A stretch of 64,000 nt of DNA from Bettongia penicillata ogilbyi (GCA_023548195.1 JAJHZJ010000808.1:1965182-2029181), one strand, 5' to 3'. Shown: positions 40,731 to 52,468, numbered from the stretch's first letter. Program-made: numbers and translations. The notes: generated from the letters alone by a model not told the origin.

Positions 40731-42412
40731 TGGCATGATTCTTCCCCAAAATATCTCTAACAAGTGACCTTATTGCCAAAGCTCATACACCTCTAAATTT
40801 GGGAAATTGACTTAGTCAAGAGGCAATTCTCTCTATCGGGCAATTCAAATTATTAGAAATTGTTTCTTAAAAAAATAAAATATTATTCAAAAATCAGCTG
40901 AAAACAATTCAAAAAGGAAGATTAACTCAGTTATCTTCTTCCTATCAGCAGAGATATAGGAATGTTGGATCATACAATATTAGATCAAATTGCCTTATCA
41001 AACTGGTTTAACTTTTTTTTCCCCAAGAAATGGTTTAATGGGGGTAGGGAGCAAGTAGGGAGGAGAACTAAATTTCAAAATGACTCAAATAAAAGAAAAA
41101 TCAATAGAACTTGTTAAAGAGAGAGAAAAATTTTCTTTCTTATAGAATTGGATTCTATTTTGTAACAGACTCCATCCATTACTCCTAATATTTATTCTAG
41201 ATGCTAGCTCCCGCCTGTGTACCCCATCATGAAATCATTTTTATACATTTATTCCCAGCATCAGGGTAATTTTCTTTTGCAGAAGGTGGATGATTAAACA
41301 TTGCAAATATTTGAGAAAAAAGTTGTTTCTCTGTGTATCTTGGGTGCACTCACTATTCTCTTACCTCCAGATGGTACACTGCAGATTCATTTCTTGATGG
41401 TTCTCTCAAGTTGACTCTTTTATTCTTTCAAAGAATGCTAAAATTGTGAATAATGTGTTTAGTGAGGATTTGGAGGTGGAGTTTAGATCTGAAAGATGAC
41501 ATTCTAACTTGAATGAGGAAGCCTGTGATTTAGAATTACCGAGAATGAGGGATTTGCATATACTATATACAAATAGATAAAATCATAAAACATTCCTTTA
41601 TGTACAAATACACACAGAGAAAGGTAAAAGTCATTACACTAAGAACAACATAATGATATGTTTGATACACTTATGGAATTAAAAATGATTGTATTTCTAT
41701 TTCAATTTTGTTTATGAGATCAAATTGCCCTAGGGAGCCAACATGGGGCAGGGGAATGTGTCTTGGGGTGTAGCGCTTATATTTCTTCCCTAGGAAGATA
41801 AACTTCCTCCTTGTAGAGACTGCTGTCCCTTTGACTTGTGGTCTTCTACTCATATACAGTACAGCCACATCTGTGAAGGTTCTGTGACCCTGGAGCTCTT
41901 CTCGCATTCCCATAATGCCCATGAGGACCCTGGTGCATCCATACTCACATATTGTCCTCTCTGCCAATACGGCTTTCCTCCCACTGTCTTTACTTTAAGT
42001 GTACAGATCTCTGATGGAATCTCTATTAATTCCTGTGGACGAGTCTTAGAGAATCTGGCCTGTATGAGTTCCTAAGTATAGTACAGTTTAACCTACTGTT
42101 TATCATCTCTTGATGAGGTCTTTGTTGGAGACCAATAAGACTTTATCTTGTCATTCCTTCTCAACACACTCTATGCTCAAAAAGGAGTGAAGTGCAGCAG
42201 TGAATGTCAAGTAGGGCTGTTAGACCCTCAGGGTTAAAAATGAAATTCACCTCCATTCTTTTATTGAAACCAGATTCGATGACCTCACTCTTTCCCCATT
42301 TGCTGGATAATTCTAACGATGTGAATGGAAACCAACTAGCCTGACTTAATTTGGGTAAGAAAACAAGTGACAGCTCAATTTGAAGAATGAATGTAGTGAT
42401 TGTACCCCTTAG
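40731..42412. other. Unassigned, repeat-poor stretch
   Basis: About 1.7 kb without a family I can name. The minus frame 41671-41967 and forward frame 41836-42075 overlap and neither carries a recognisable domain. Confidence 0.4.
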
Positions 42413-42590
42413 AATTATAGAGTTAGAGCTGCAACAGACTCTCTTTTCCAATCTCCTCATAAAGGAAACCAAAGGCCCAGAAAACTCCAGTGATCAGCTT
42501 CACACAGGTAACAAACAAATGAGTTAAGACTCGAACACAGGTCATCTGTCTCCTGATTAGCATTCTTTTTACTGCACCACTTTGCTTTTT
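42413..42590 (-). mobile_element. Ther-2/MIR3-type SINE
   Basis: AGAATTATAGAGTTAGAGCT, CTCATAAAGGAAACCAAAGG, GAGTTAAGACTCGAACACAG, CTTTTTACTGCACCACTTTG. Confidence 0.8.
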
Positions 42591-42869
42591 CTCACAATCT
42601 TTTCTTAAAATGTTCCATAGCCTTGGAGTCCTGTGGGATCCATTCCTAAATGCAACTTGAGGTAGCAACATGCATGAGCTATGCGACTACCACACAAATA
42701 TGTCTGCACCCACAAATATGTATTATACATGGTCTTAGGGAGGAAAAATTATTGTCTCACACACACATACATATATATGACATTTTATTATAATATATCA
42801 TTTTATCATGTACCTAGAAATGATGCTGTGGATAACCTCTTTTTCCTTAAATCTAGCACAAGAGTACAA

Positions 42870-42915
42870 CGACTTGCCCATGGTAAACATTCAATGAATA
42901 TTTCTTGACGTAGCC
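42870..42915 (+). mobile_element. L2-type 3' terminus scrap
   Basis: TGGTAAACATTCAATGAATA followed by TTTCTTGACG. Confidence 0.4.
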
Positions 42916-42949
42916 AGCAAGTCATAAAGGTGAACAATTACTTGAAATG

Positions 42950-44190
42950 TGGTTAGAGTCAATTGGTTGGCTGAGGGCCCTACCACTGGCAACCTGGCTA
43001 ATGCCTGCCCTTTACCTGTCGTTGTGGTTTGCCTAGGTTTAGTTGTAAAGAAGCTCATGTGGTTTGGGGGTTCAGCTTGAAGGGAGTTCGGGTTCTCCCC
43101 AGGGGATTGAGCTTGCTTTTCTCACATTCATCAGTTTATCACCGCCACCTCAGCTTCCTGAGGAAAGTAATGCTACCTAGGGAAAGTAAATCCACCTACT
43201 GCTAGTCTAGGATTTCCCCAAGAAGGGGAAGAGGAAGAGAAAATACTCAAAATACAAATATGAATCAGGTATAGAACAGGTTTATTCCCACAAAGTAGAG
43301 TTAGCTATACACAAAAGAATAAGGGCATGAATTACAGTATGATTCATTTATCACTAATAGTACAATCAGTTGAGAGGTTAACATTCAAGCCTTGTTGGAA
43401 CATAAACAGTTTTTGCAAAGCTACTAATTAGCCACTTTACATTTCACCTCCACTGAGTACAGTCTGACAGTGACATCTCTGTTTCTGTCTCTTTGTTTCT
43501 GTGTCTCTCTCTTTCTGTGTCTGTCTCCTTCTGTCTCTTATCTCTCTCTGTCTCTGTCTCTATCTCTGTTTCTGTTTCTATCTCTCTCTTTCTCATCTTT
43601 ATTCTTTCTTTGCTGCCAGTCCATTCCCATTTCTTTTTTCCAAGTATTTTATTTTTTAATTTTTTCTAAAATTTATTTTATTATTCCCACTTCTGATGTA
43701 GCCACAACCCCTCCAGCAGCTGCTGTGGCTGCCATGCTGGTAGTAAGAGATGCTACCACTACACTAGGCTTTTTGAGTTTTCACAAGACTTGCCTTGGCA
43801 GGACATGTGATCATGGCATCCAGGTGGAGGTGTAGCTCCAGTCTACTCCCATCCTCTAGACAGCTCAGAGTGGTCCTTATACTTTTAAGTTGGTGGGAAG
43901 AGGGCCACCCAAAGGGTGGGTGGCCCCTTTAATAGATTCATGCAGTTCTGGCTTAGCAGCCAATCAAAGAGTCTCTACCCAGGGATAAGTCATACATGGC
44001 TAGAAGTCTGTTCCCAAACCTCACCTCTCTTCTCATCTCTCCCAGCTTCCATTAGGAATGATGACTTAGTGTTCTCTAAGAATGAGGTGGGGAGGACACC
44101 CAGAGGGCACCTGCTTCACCTGTTAGAGGGGATCCTTCAGTGTCTGTCAAACGTAGCACCAAATCTATCAGTAAAGTTGAACTTATTCTT
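42950..44190 (-). other. Possible LTR-like or unlisted repeat block, unproven
   Basis: Higher GC than its neighbours. The minus strand has AATAAA near 43271 (plus GGTTTATTCC), a CT-rich tract (43470-43605), and an inverted repeat GGGCCACCC/GGGTGGCCC around 43904-43924. No retroviral coding sequence, primer-binding site or matching LTR pair was seen, so this is only a suspicion. Confidence 0.25.
43470..43610 (+). repeat. (TCTG/TCTC)n polypyrimidine tract
   Basis: TCTGTTTCTGTCTCTTTGTT and similar units, with few purines other than G. The leucine/serine-rich forward frame over it (43470-43835) is a composition artefact. Confidence 0.9.
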
Positions 44191-44224
44191 TTCTCAGACT
44201 AAAAGGTCAGACATACCAAATATC

Positions 44225-44288
44225 ATAGGATCATAGATTTATAGCTGGAAAAACCCATTAGAGGTTGTCCAGTCCAAACTGTAGAATG
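44225..44288 (-). mobile_element. Ther-2/MIR3-type SINE tail, part 1
   Basis: GGATCATAGATTTATAGCTG and AGGTTGTCCAGTCCAAACTG. The core probably resumes at 44645 (GGAGAAAACTGAGACCCAGA), the two parts being separated by a younger SINE. Confidence 0.7.
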
Positions 44289-44344
44289 AAATGCTAGTCT
44301 TAAGGCAAGGTCTTTCATTTTTATCTTTGTATACCCCAAGTCTA

Positions 44345-44592
44345 GAAAAGCAATGTGGCATAGTGCATAGACAGCAGTTCTCGGTGGTCATGAAGACATG
44401 GGTTCATGTCTCACCTCTCACACAAACTGGTTATGTGACTCTGGGTAAGTCACATAAACTTCTAGCTCCACAAGAATCTCTCTAAGACTATAAGCCACAG
44501 AGAAGAGAGCATGGATCTACATTGATGGAGCAAGTTTCTGAACTAGAGATCTCTACATGAGTGAAATCACAGGTCCAGACCAAAAAAAAAAA
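44345..44592 (+). mobile_element. SINE-C with poly(A) tail
   Basis: AGCAATGTGGCATAGTGCAT, GTTATGTGACTCTGGGTAAG, CTCTAAGACTATAAGCCACA, GTGAAATCACAGGTCCAGAC, then 12 A. Most complete copy of this family in the window. Confidence 0.85.
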
Positions 44593-44644
44593 AGTCTATC
44601 TCTAGTATATCTTATGTACTTAATAAATATTTGTTTACTTGAAT

Positions 44645-44725
44645 TACAGAGGAGAAAACTGAGACCCAGAGAATTTAAGCAACTTGCCTAGTGTCACCCA
44701 GGGAAGAAAATTCAGGCTTTAAGCA
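44645..44725 (-). mobile_element. Ther-2/MIR3-type SINE core, part 2
   Basis: AATTTAAGCAACTTGCCTAG and TGTCACCCAGGGAAGAAAAT continue the antisense SINE started at 44225. Confidence 0.7.
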
Positions 44726-45360
44726 CTTATTTAATGTAGAGTCTCCCCCTATTCTGTTTGTCCCAGGTTTTGCCACTACTATAACATTGCTTCCAATTAA
44801 CTTCTATAGGCTTTCAAAGTATGTGTGTTTTCTATCCCTTTATTACATATTACCAAGTGTATAATGTGGGGTGGGGCCAAGGGAGAGGAGGGACATACAA
44901 CCTTATTAGGTATCCATTACCAAGGAATCATTTGACCTGAATGGACTCTGTAGCCTCAACAAGGTCAATAATCTAACAGGGGCAGATAAGAGAATGGGAA
45001 AATCCATTGGATTTTCCCTACCTGGATCACAAATATTCCATTTTTGTATATGGAAATTCCCTTTATTGCCTATAAAAACACTAGTCCCAAAGGGGCTATT
45101 TAGTTGGCATTGGCTAGGAGTTGAGAAAGAAACTTTGATGGGAAACTTGAAAAATTGTTAGTAAAGAACCTATGAGTGTGGGTATCATTTTACCTACAGA
45201 TGGAAGGTAAAAGGCCTGCTCTCTAGCCAGCTTTTGGAAATATATTAATTGAGAAAAGTTGGTCAGCTTGAGCTGTAGAGCAGGATAGCATCTGGCCTTT
45301 TATTTCTTTGGAGTGAATTTCATTTAGCTAAGACCTGGGATAAAATGAAAGAACTCATTC
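44726..45360. other. Unassigned sequence
   Basis: Nothing recognised. Confidence 0.35.
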
Positions 45361-45361
45361 C

Positions 45362-45890
45362 TTGATGAAAGGTGGGTGTTCGTGTGATTGGGCACATTAC
45401 ATGGAAGGAGCTGGAGTCTGGGATCATCTGTTCCTCTGTGCTGTGAAAATATTTCCAAGGTATGACTGGCAAGTGTATGGAACTTCCCTAAGGGCCCATT
45501 TCAGATCCAAGCACCTAGAAGCTTGTGTTGAAGCCAAGGAGGAGAGGAAGTCTGTCTTAGCCACAGCTCAGCACCCACACCATAGGAACTGTCTGAAGCA
45601 GTCAACACCAAAGAAAAGGAGCCTGAACCAAAAATGAAGCTTCTGTTTGAAAATACAAGCTCTGAAGAGTGCACCATCAAATCCCTGAATCCAAGTCAGG
45701 GCATGGTGGTGGTTCCTGATGTAGTTGAGTCAATCGACACCCTGAATTTATCAAATAAGGAAAATTAATAGCTACTAAGGACCTGTCTCCCTTCCTCTCT
45801 GCCTTGGGGAACAGCTGTGAGAATGAAATGGACATCTTGAAGCACACAGCCCTGGATGTATTACAGAGATGGTAATAAACAGCATAGTTT
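45362..45890 (+). pseudogene. Weak candidate for a decayed retrocopy, parent unknown
   Basis: A 91-codon open frame (45362-45637; for example KHLEACVEAKEERKSVLATA) passes, with a +1 shift near 45595, into a second open frame ending at 45769 (CTIKSLNPSQGMVVVPDVVE). AATAAA occurs at 45873. Charged, protein-like composition and a polyadenylation signal are suggestive. Against it: no poly(A) tail, no duplication and no recognised parent protein. Confidence 0.25.
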
Positions 45891-46880
45891 CTGAAAAGTA
45901 GTTTTGTCAGAATCCCAAATTTTCATGAAGCTGAAGTTGGGTGACAAGGAACTGCTTTTTGGTTTGAGAGGTTGCTCAGGCTAAGTCTTTTAGTTTTTTG
46001 CTATGGAATTTCCACTGAGAAGAGATATTCCTGATGTCACCGTTTGCATATTGACTTAGAAGAAAATGCAGGTTTAATCATTTTGGTTTCTGTATAACTT
46101 TGCAGTCATACTGAAACTAGGATATAAAGATTAGCATATGTGGGCATCTTTCTGGGGTGAGTTTGGTTTACCTTAATGACTGTAGGAGGAGATAGGAAGT
46201 GTGTTGGGGGAGGAGAATGGGAAAATATATTCTGTAATTCCTGTAAAATAGGACCTTTGTGTTATCTAGGAGGAAGGGAGGGGATAATGGTGGACAAATG
46301 CTGCCTGACCCAGGAGAGGCTATGTGCAATCTTTCATTCTGGCAGCTAGATACATTGGGAGGGTTAATGGATGCATTGCCTTGGCATTTGGATGCTTATT
46401 GGGACTCTGAGTAGACATACTCTAAAATGGTTTTAAATGTACTGGCACTAGCTCAATGTGTTTGTTTGTAAGGAAAGGGAGTAGGGTAGGGAAGGGGGTC
46501 CCTGATGATCTCTCCCTTATCAAACTATTAAAAGTACCAAATAGAGAGTTAGTTGGAGAGTGTGGATAGACTGAGCTATGCAAAATGTCTTCATGAATCA
46601 AACAACCCAGTTTTGGGCAGATTGAATATTCAGAGGTCTATACCACAGCATATTGTGAACAATGGACAATAACCCCAGTACTTTGAATAACTGATTTTTT
46701 GCGGGGAGGGTTAAAGGATCTGGACTTGTGATTTCATCAATGTGGGTAACTCATGAACTCCCTCTATCTAGCTAGGTTGGCAACCTTTGCAATACAGGGT
46801 GATGAGAGGTTAAGTAATTTGTCCTTTGTTACACAGTAGGTGTGTTATCGCAGTCAGGACTTTGAAACCAAAACCAACAA
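45891..46880. other. Unassigned sequence
   Basis: Unique-looking; a degraded antisense SINE core may lie at 46795-46870 (GAGAGGTTAAGTAATTTGTC). Confidence 0.35.
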
Positions 46881-46884
46881 GGTG

Positions 46885-47092
46885 GCATACTGGTTCTGGA
46901 GTCAGGAAGACCTGAGTTCATATCCAGCCTGACCCCTACTAGCTGTGTGACCCTGGGTAAGACACTTAACTTCTGTCTACCTCAATTTCCTCATCAGCAA
47001 ATTGGGGATAATGAATATATTTACCACTCTGGACTGTTGTAAGGATAAAATGAGATAATATTTGTGCTATATAAATGCTAGTTATTCTTTTT
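46885..47092 (+). mobile_element. MAR1/MIR-type SINE
   Basis: CTGGAGTCAGGAAGACCTGA, GTGTGACCCTGGGTAAGACA, TTGTAAGGATAAAATGAGAT, TATATAAATGCTAGTTATTC. Confidence 0.9.
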
Positions 47093-47214
47093 AATCTACT
47101 AGGCCACGCTGAACCTCAGCTTAGTAATTAGTGATCAGCAAACTATCATGTAAGTTGAATGAATGCTAATCCACATGGACAAGCCACTTTTGGAGGTAAT
47201 GGTCCAGAACCCCA

Positions 47215-47450
47215 CGGCAGAGGATATAATGCAAAAAGCAAACAGAGACATGTCTGAATCCAACCTTCAGCGCTTACTCATTGGGTGACCAGGGGCAAGT
47301 CATTTAGCCTCTATACATTTTAGTTTCTTCATCTGTAAAATGGGTATAATAGTATATAGTACTTGTCTCACAGAGGTAATGTAAGGTCCATATGTTTGTA
47401 CAGTGCTTTGTAAATCATTGAACATTAGACAAATTGCAATCACTCCTATT
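47215..47450 (+). mobile_element. MAR1/MIR-type SINE, older
   Basis: CATTTAGCCTCTATACATTT, TTCATCTGTAAAATGGGTAT, ACAGTGCTTTGTAAATC. Confidence 0.75.
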
Positions 47451-47559
47451 GTTCAGACTGATGAGTAAGAGACTAATAAATCCCTTATGGAGGAACAAGC
47501 ATGGTTTAGGAGGCCTTTCCTGTACCCCACTCCCCACCCTCCACTAGCTGCTACCACTA

Positions 47560-47745
47560 CTTTCCCCTCTTAGATTACCTCCCATAGACGTTGCAATTAA
47601 CTTGTAGGTATTAATCTGTTATCTCCCTCATAAGAATGTTAACTTGTGGAGAGTATGTACTCTTTTTTTTTGTATCCCAGTGCTTAATATAGTGCCTGGC
47701 ACATAGTAGGTTCTTAATAAATGCTTATTGACTCACGGAACTGAC
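47560..47745 (+). mobile_element. L2 LINE 3' end
   Basis: CTTGTAGGTATTAATCTGTT, TATCCCAGTGCTTAATATAG, GTAGGTTCTTAATAAATGCT. Confidence 0.85.
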
Positions 47746-47951
47746 AGGGAGGACCTTGGACTTCGGTTTCTCAGTTGCTAATTCACGGAAGGGTCTTGGA
47801 ACATGATTGATCTTCTTGATTTTCTAGTTATGAAATTGGCTTAAGTATTTCTGAAGAACGGTGATGGTTGAATGAACAAGGGTAGAGAGACCAATACGTA
47901 TTACTGTTGCCTTGATATTTCAATTTCAAGGACTCTTGATTTCATTAATAA

Positions 47952-48110
47952 GGATACTCCTTGGGACAGTTAGGTGGATTAAGCACTGGTCTTGGGGTCA
48001 AAAGGACTGAGTTCAAATCCAGCCTCTGATACTTAACACTTACTACCTGTGTGTCCCTAGGCAAGTCATTTAACCCTGATTGACTTACCAAAAAAAAAAG
48101 GGTACTCTTT
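47952..48110 (+). mobile_element. Short poly(A)-tailed SINE with target-site duplication
   Basis: Head and core of the WSINE type (GGACAGTTAGGTGGATTAAG, GTTCAAATCCAGCCTCTGAT, GGCAAGTCATTTAACCCTGA), then TTGACTTACC and ten A with no RTE-like tail. GGATACTCCTT (47952-47962) and GGGTACTCTTT (48100-48110) form a likely duplication. A different tail type from the other SINEs. Confidence 0.85.
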
Positions 48111-48807
48111 TTTACTGATTTAGATCAGATTCCGCTACACCTTACCAGGCAATTTAATAATCTGCCATGGAGAAAAAAGAAGGATATAATGCTGGTCATC
48201 TCGTGGTCCACCTTTTGGTGATGAATCTGTTGGGTGATAGACCCAAATCTTTGCTCAGTTGTCCCTCCAAGTTTTTATGACCTAGCATCTTCCTTACCTC
48301 AAATCACTTTTTATCCTTTATGAATGTGGAGAATTGGAGAGATTTTTCTGGAAAGAAATAGGTATTTCCACTCATCCAGTTGTGCTGTACAGTTGAGATT
48401 TTTGGAGTTTCCCTATTTCACATAACCAGAAAGGAAGAACAACCCCCTCCCCACCTCAGAGATACATAGGTGTGTCCTCACCCTCCATCAGATATTCCCT
48501 TCCCTTAGTGCCCACTTTGATGAGGTAAAATCCTGGGTATGCTTTTTAGTCACCTAATTCAGACAGACTAGATACACCATTTAAAATTTCTAGTTGAAAT
48601 GAGTTACACAAGAGTATTGTCACCCTGTTGTTAGCATTCACTTCAGGCAATTGATTTTCTGGATTAGATGGAGAGAGGTGGTAACTGAGTGGCTGTCTTC
48701 TGCTTTTCAGTGACTTTTTCAGTCACCGTTAGTAGCATACAGCAGATGGGCCATATTATCTATGTCGGATTTTAATTTTTAGCCCTCTTTCCTTTGTCTT
48801 TCTTTAT
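48111..48807. other. Unassigned sequence
   Basis: Nothing recognised. Confidence 0.35.
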
Positions 48808-48984
48808 AGGAAGCTAGATAGTACAGTGGCTGGATCCCTGGGCCTGAAGTCTCGTCTCAGATTCTGACAAGCTGTGTGATACTAGGGCTGTCACTTCGTC
48901 TCTGCCTCAACTGTAAGATTAAATGAGATAATTTTTGTAATAATATTTGTGAAATTTGTAAAGTATGTAGCAGAGTGCCTGCAT
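48808..48984 (+). mobile_element. MAR1/MIR-type SINE
   Basis: AGGAAGCTAGATAGTACAGT, GGGCCTGAAGTCTCGTCTCA, TGTGTGATACTAGGGCTGTC, GATTAAATGAGATAATTTTT. Confidence 0.85.
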
Positions 48985-49292
48985 GTTGAGGTTGTTGTGT
49001 TTGTCTCTCATTTTCAAAGAAGACCATGATATCAGAGAACTAGTGACGTGACTTGCACTGTACTTTGTTTTGAGTAAGGGAGGGCAGGTCACCAGCCTCC
49101 CTTCTCCTCCTGAGCCATCTGAATCCAGTGGCCAGATATTCATCAGGATGACTGGAGATGACTCAGGATGCAGTGGGAGACCTTGGCCTTTTCAGGTATT
49201 CACTTAGAGGGAGGTAATGGTCATTGAATGAATAGGCTTCTTTAAGAAGTAGTCAAGGAATGGTTCTCTTAATGAGCAAAAGAAAAAAAATA
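48985..49292 (+). mobile_element. Marsupial-type repeat with A-rich end, family uncertain
   Basis: TTGAGGTTGTTGTGTTTGTC, AAGAAGACCATGATATCAGA, GAGCCATCTGAATCCAGTGG, CATCAGGATGACTGGAGATG, AATAGGCTTCTTTAAGAAGT, ending GCAAAAGAAAAAAAATAAC. Most complete of the three copies; the A-rich end fits a LINE or SINE tail. Confidence 0.75.
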
Positions 49293-49598
49293 ACTAAAGC
49301 TGGGAGGAAAAGACAAACTATGACTATTGATAATCACTCTAAGGTAGCCAGTAAGTGGAACTTGGGCATTGAAAATGAAAAGCACTTTCACTAGAGGCCC
49401 CTCTATGGACTCTGCCTGAAATTGAGGCCTAGAGTGTCTAATGAACATTGTGTGTGCACCCACAAGTGTCCAGGAACAAGAAGTGACAAGTCTTTCAGAG
49501 ATGCTTAATACACGCTTGCTCCCTCATCCATCTTGCCCTAAAAATGGGACAGCAATGACAATGAAAGAATCCCTAAAGTATCCCTCCCAATACACAGA
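49293..49598. other. Unassigned sequence
   Basis: Nothing recognised. Confidence 0.35.
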
Positions 49599-49599
49599 T

Positions 49600-49795
49600 A
49601 GATATGGAGTGGGATGGGAGAAAGAACATATTTGGACTGAGAGCACATAGGCCTGAATCTCATCTCTGCTGTTTGATTACTAGGTGACCTCGGACTGGTT
49701 ATTTAATGTGTTTGAGTCTCAGTTTTCTCATCTGCAAAAATTAGAGGACTGAATTAGATGACCTACAATGTCATTCTACTTATAAATCTTGGGAA
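49600..49795 (+). mobile_element. Ther-2/MIR3-type SINE
   Basis: TAGGTGACCTCGGACTGGTT, GAGTCTCAGTTTTCTCATCT, GGACTGAATTAGATGACCTA. Confidence 0.8.
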
Positions 49796-50279
49796 AAGTG
49801 AAATTCAGGTTCTCAATTTGTCCTGTTCCAATTTGAATATGGGTAGTTTCCTGTACTGCTCTCACGTTAGCCTCTCAAAAGTTTTAATTTCTTCTAAGTT
49901 TTATTTCCTATTACCTAGGGCATCAATGTGTTTTACCTGTCAGCTTGGATTCATTTTTTTTTTTTCAAAGGCTGGTTGGATTACTACATTAACTGACTGG
50001 GGTATGTTTATGATTTTTTACCTTTTCATTCATTATTTGACTTCTTTCCATAGAGCTTCCTACCATAACAACATTTGAGTTCCACTACTGATTAGAGGGT
50101 AGAAACTGGAGATGGAGGAGATTTAGCATTCATCTTTCTTCTGCAAATACACAGATACTCTGTAAGTAATACCTCAAGGAATCAGGTTGAAACTTGATGA
50201 GAATATAGTGTTTGGTACTTAGGTACCTTTTCTAGAAATTGTATTAAAGAATTTAAGTGTTGGACCTCTGTTGCATAGA
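49796..50279. other. Unassigned sequence
   Basis: Contains a T run at 49956-49966. Nothing else recognised. Confidence 0.35.
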
Positions 50280-51335
50280 TCATATCTGAACATTACCTTT
50301 AAACAAATGACTCCCAGATCCATATTCAGCCTCATTCTCTCTCCTGAGCTCTAGCTCTGAACCATCTTTTAATGCCTTTTAGGTATTTTGAACTGGATGT
50401 CCAGGAGATGTTTTAAACTCAACATACCCTACACAGGTCTCATTATAATTTCCTCCAAAATCACTCATTTTCTGTATTTCTCTATCTTTGTTGAAGGCAC
50501 TACCATTCTTCCAGATTGGCAACACCGATACTGTCTTGAGAACTTCCCTCTTCATCTTGACATATCTAATCAGCTACTAAATCTATCATTTCTAGCTTTC
50601 TCACATTCTTTCCTCCCTCGCTTTTCATGGAACCACCACCTTTGCTTAGTCATTCATCACGGATCCCTTGGACAATTGCAATGGCCTCCTGATAGTTCTT
50701 CCTGCCACAAATGATTTCTCATTAGAGTCTGTTTTCCACACAGCTGTTAAAGCAATTTATGGAGTTATGATTATGTCATCCCCTTACTTGATAAACATGG
50801 ATGGCCCCGTATTGCCTCTAGGATCTCATTTAACCTCCATTGTTTAGCTTTTAACAACCTTCACAAATGGGTCCCAGCCTAACTTTCCAACCTCATTATA
50901 CACAAATCCTCTTTTCTTTCTCTATGGTATGGCCAAATTGGCATTCTTGGGGTTTCTCCTACATGGCACTTCATCTCCTCTCTATCTGTACCCTTGCAAT
51001 GGCCACATCCTGTGCCCAGAACGCAGTCTCTTCACCTCCATTTCATGGAATTATTTACTTCTTTCAGAACTTAGATCAAGCATTACCAGTTACATGAATT
51101 CTTCTCTCAACTCTTTCCTTCTTCTCCCCACCCCCAAACCAAACTGATAGGTTCTTCTCTCCCTAAATCATCTAATATGTATTCTGCACATACTCACGTA
51201 GGTACATATCTCCCCTGGTAGAATGTAAATTCCCTGAGGACAGGGTCTGCTTATTTTTGTCGTTTCATCCCGAGTCCCTAGCCGAGTACCTGACACTAGC
51301 AGACAATTAATAAATATGGGTTAATTGACTGATGC
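50280..51335 (+). mobile_element. L2 LINE ORF2 C-terminus and 3' end
   Basis: AACAAATGACTCCCAGATCC, AACTGGATGTCCAGGAGATG, CTACCATTCTTCCAGATTGG, CCTTGGACAATTGCAATGGC, TGGTAGAATGTAAATTCCCT, ATTAATAAATATGGG. About 1 kb, collinear, with the coding part decayed. Confidence 0.9.
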
Positions 51336-51529
51336 ACAGGTTCAGCCTGCAGAATTGGGCTTGAGTTTCAGGTGTCAAAAATGAAATCTCTGTGCGACTC
51401 TGGTTATGAAACTGCGACAGGTGAAAAGTAGTCGTGAGAACATAAGAGATCATAAAATAGAGATGCTGCTGCATGGGTTGAGTCACCCCCCACAACATCT
51501 CTAGTGGATTGACAAAGGTTGTGTTTTTA

Positions 51530-52030
51530 ACCTTACTTTGTTCATAACTTGGCCCCCTGGGCCTGACCGGTTTTATAATCATACACCTCCATCCAGTAAC
51601 ACCAGTCTCCTTACTGCTTTTGTACATAACACAGCATCTCCTGACCATCTGTTCCCTGTGGCCGGAACTCTCTCCCTCCTCATGTCCTCTTCGCTCCTGC
51701 GGCTTCTTTTGAGTCTCAGATAGAGTTTCACCTTCTACAAGTAGCCCTTTTCATTCTTCCTTAATCTTAGGGAATTCTCTCTGAGATTATCTGTACTTAC
51801 CCTTTATATGAGTGTGTGCGTGTGCGTGCGTGTGTGTGTGTGTGTATTTGCACATAGTTGTTTAAGGAGATGACTCCTCCATCCCACTATAGTCTTCTTG
51901 AAAGCAAGGACTGGTTTTTTTGTTTCGCTTTTTTGCCTTTCTTTGTCTCCCTAGTGCCTAGCCTGGTAGGGCTTAGTGCCAGGGCCTGGTACGTTGTAGG
52001 GTTAGTAAATGCTCGTTGACTCACTGAAGA
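51530..52030 (+). mobile_element. L2 LINE 3' end, second copy
   Basis: GTTCATAACTTGGCCCCCTG, GTTCCCTGTGGCCGGAACTC, AGTCTTCTTGAAAGCAAGGA, TAGTGCCTAGCCTGGTAGGG, TAGTAAATGCTCGTTGACTC. Split by a GT array at 51812. Confidence 0.85.
51812..51846 (+). repeat. (GT)n microsatellite
   Basis: GTGTGTGCGTGTGCGTGCGT then a pure TG run, inside the L2 copy. Confidence 0.95.
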
Positions 52031-52034
52031 TATT

Positions 52035-52223
52035 ATGACCTGACACAGAGTTAAATGAGAACCAGGAAAATAATCTACACAATGACTACAACATTGTAAA
52101 GGAAAACAACTTTGAAAGACTGAAGAAATACGATCAATGCCGTGACCAACCATGACTCCAGAGGAGCTGATAACGAATAGGATTTTCCTTCACTTGGCAG
52201 AGAGGTGACAGACTCGACATGCA
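52035..52223 (+). mobile_element. L1 LINE 3' UTR, part 1
   Basis: GAGAACCAGGAAAATAATCT, TACAACATTGTAAAGGAAAA, GACCAACCATGACTCCAGAG, GGCAGAGAGGTGACAGACTC: sense marsupial-type L1 3' region. Confidence 0.8.
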
Positions 52224-52468
52224 TTATTGTCTAGTTGTGCCTGACTCTTTGTGAGCTCATTTGGGGGTTTTCTTGGCAAAGCTACTAGAGTGGTTTGCCA
52301 TTTCCATCTCTAGATCATTTACAGATGAGAAAACTGAGGTAAAGAGGGTTGAGGACTTGCCCAGGGTCACACAGCTAGTGTCTGAGGCCAGGTTTGAACT
52401 CAAGAAGTTGAGTCTTCCTGATTCCAGACCCCGAGCACTCTGTCTACTGTGCCACCTAGCTGCCCTCA
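52224..52468 (-). mobile_element. WSINE-type SINE inserted in L1, full length
   Basis: TGTCTAGTTGTGCCTGACTC, GGGTTTTCTTGGCAAAGCTA, GCCCAGGGTCACACAGCTAG, TGTGCCACCTAGCTGCCCTC. AGAGGTG and ACATGCATT recur on both sides (from 52203 and from 52469), consistent with a target-site duplication. Confidence 0.95.
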
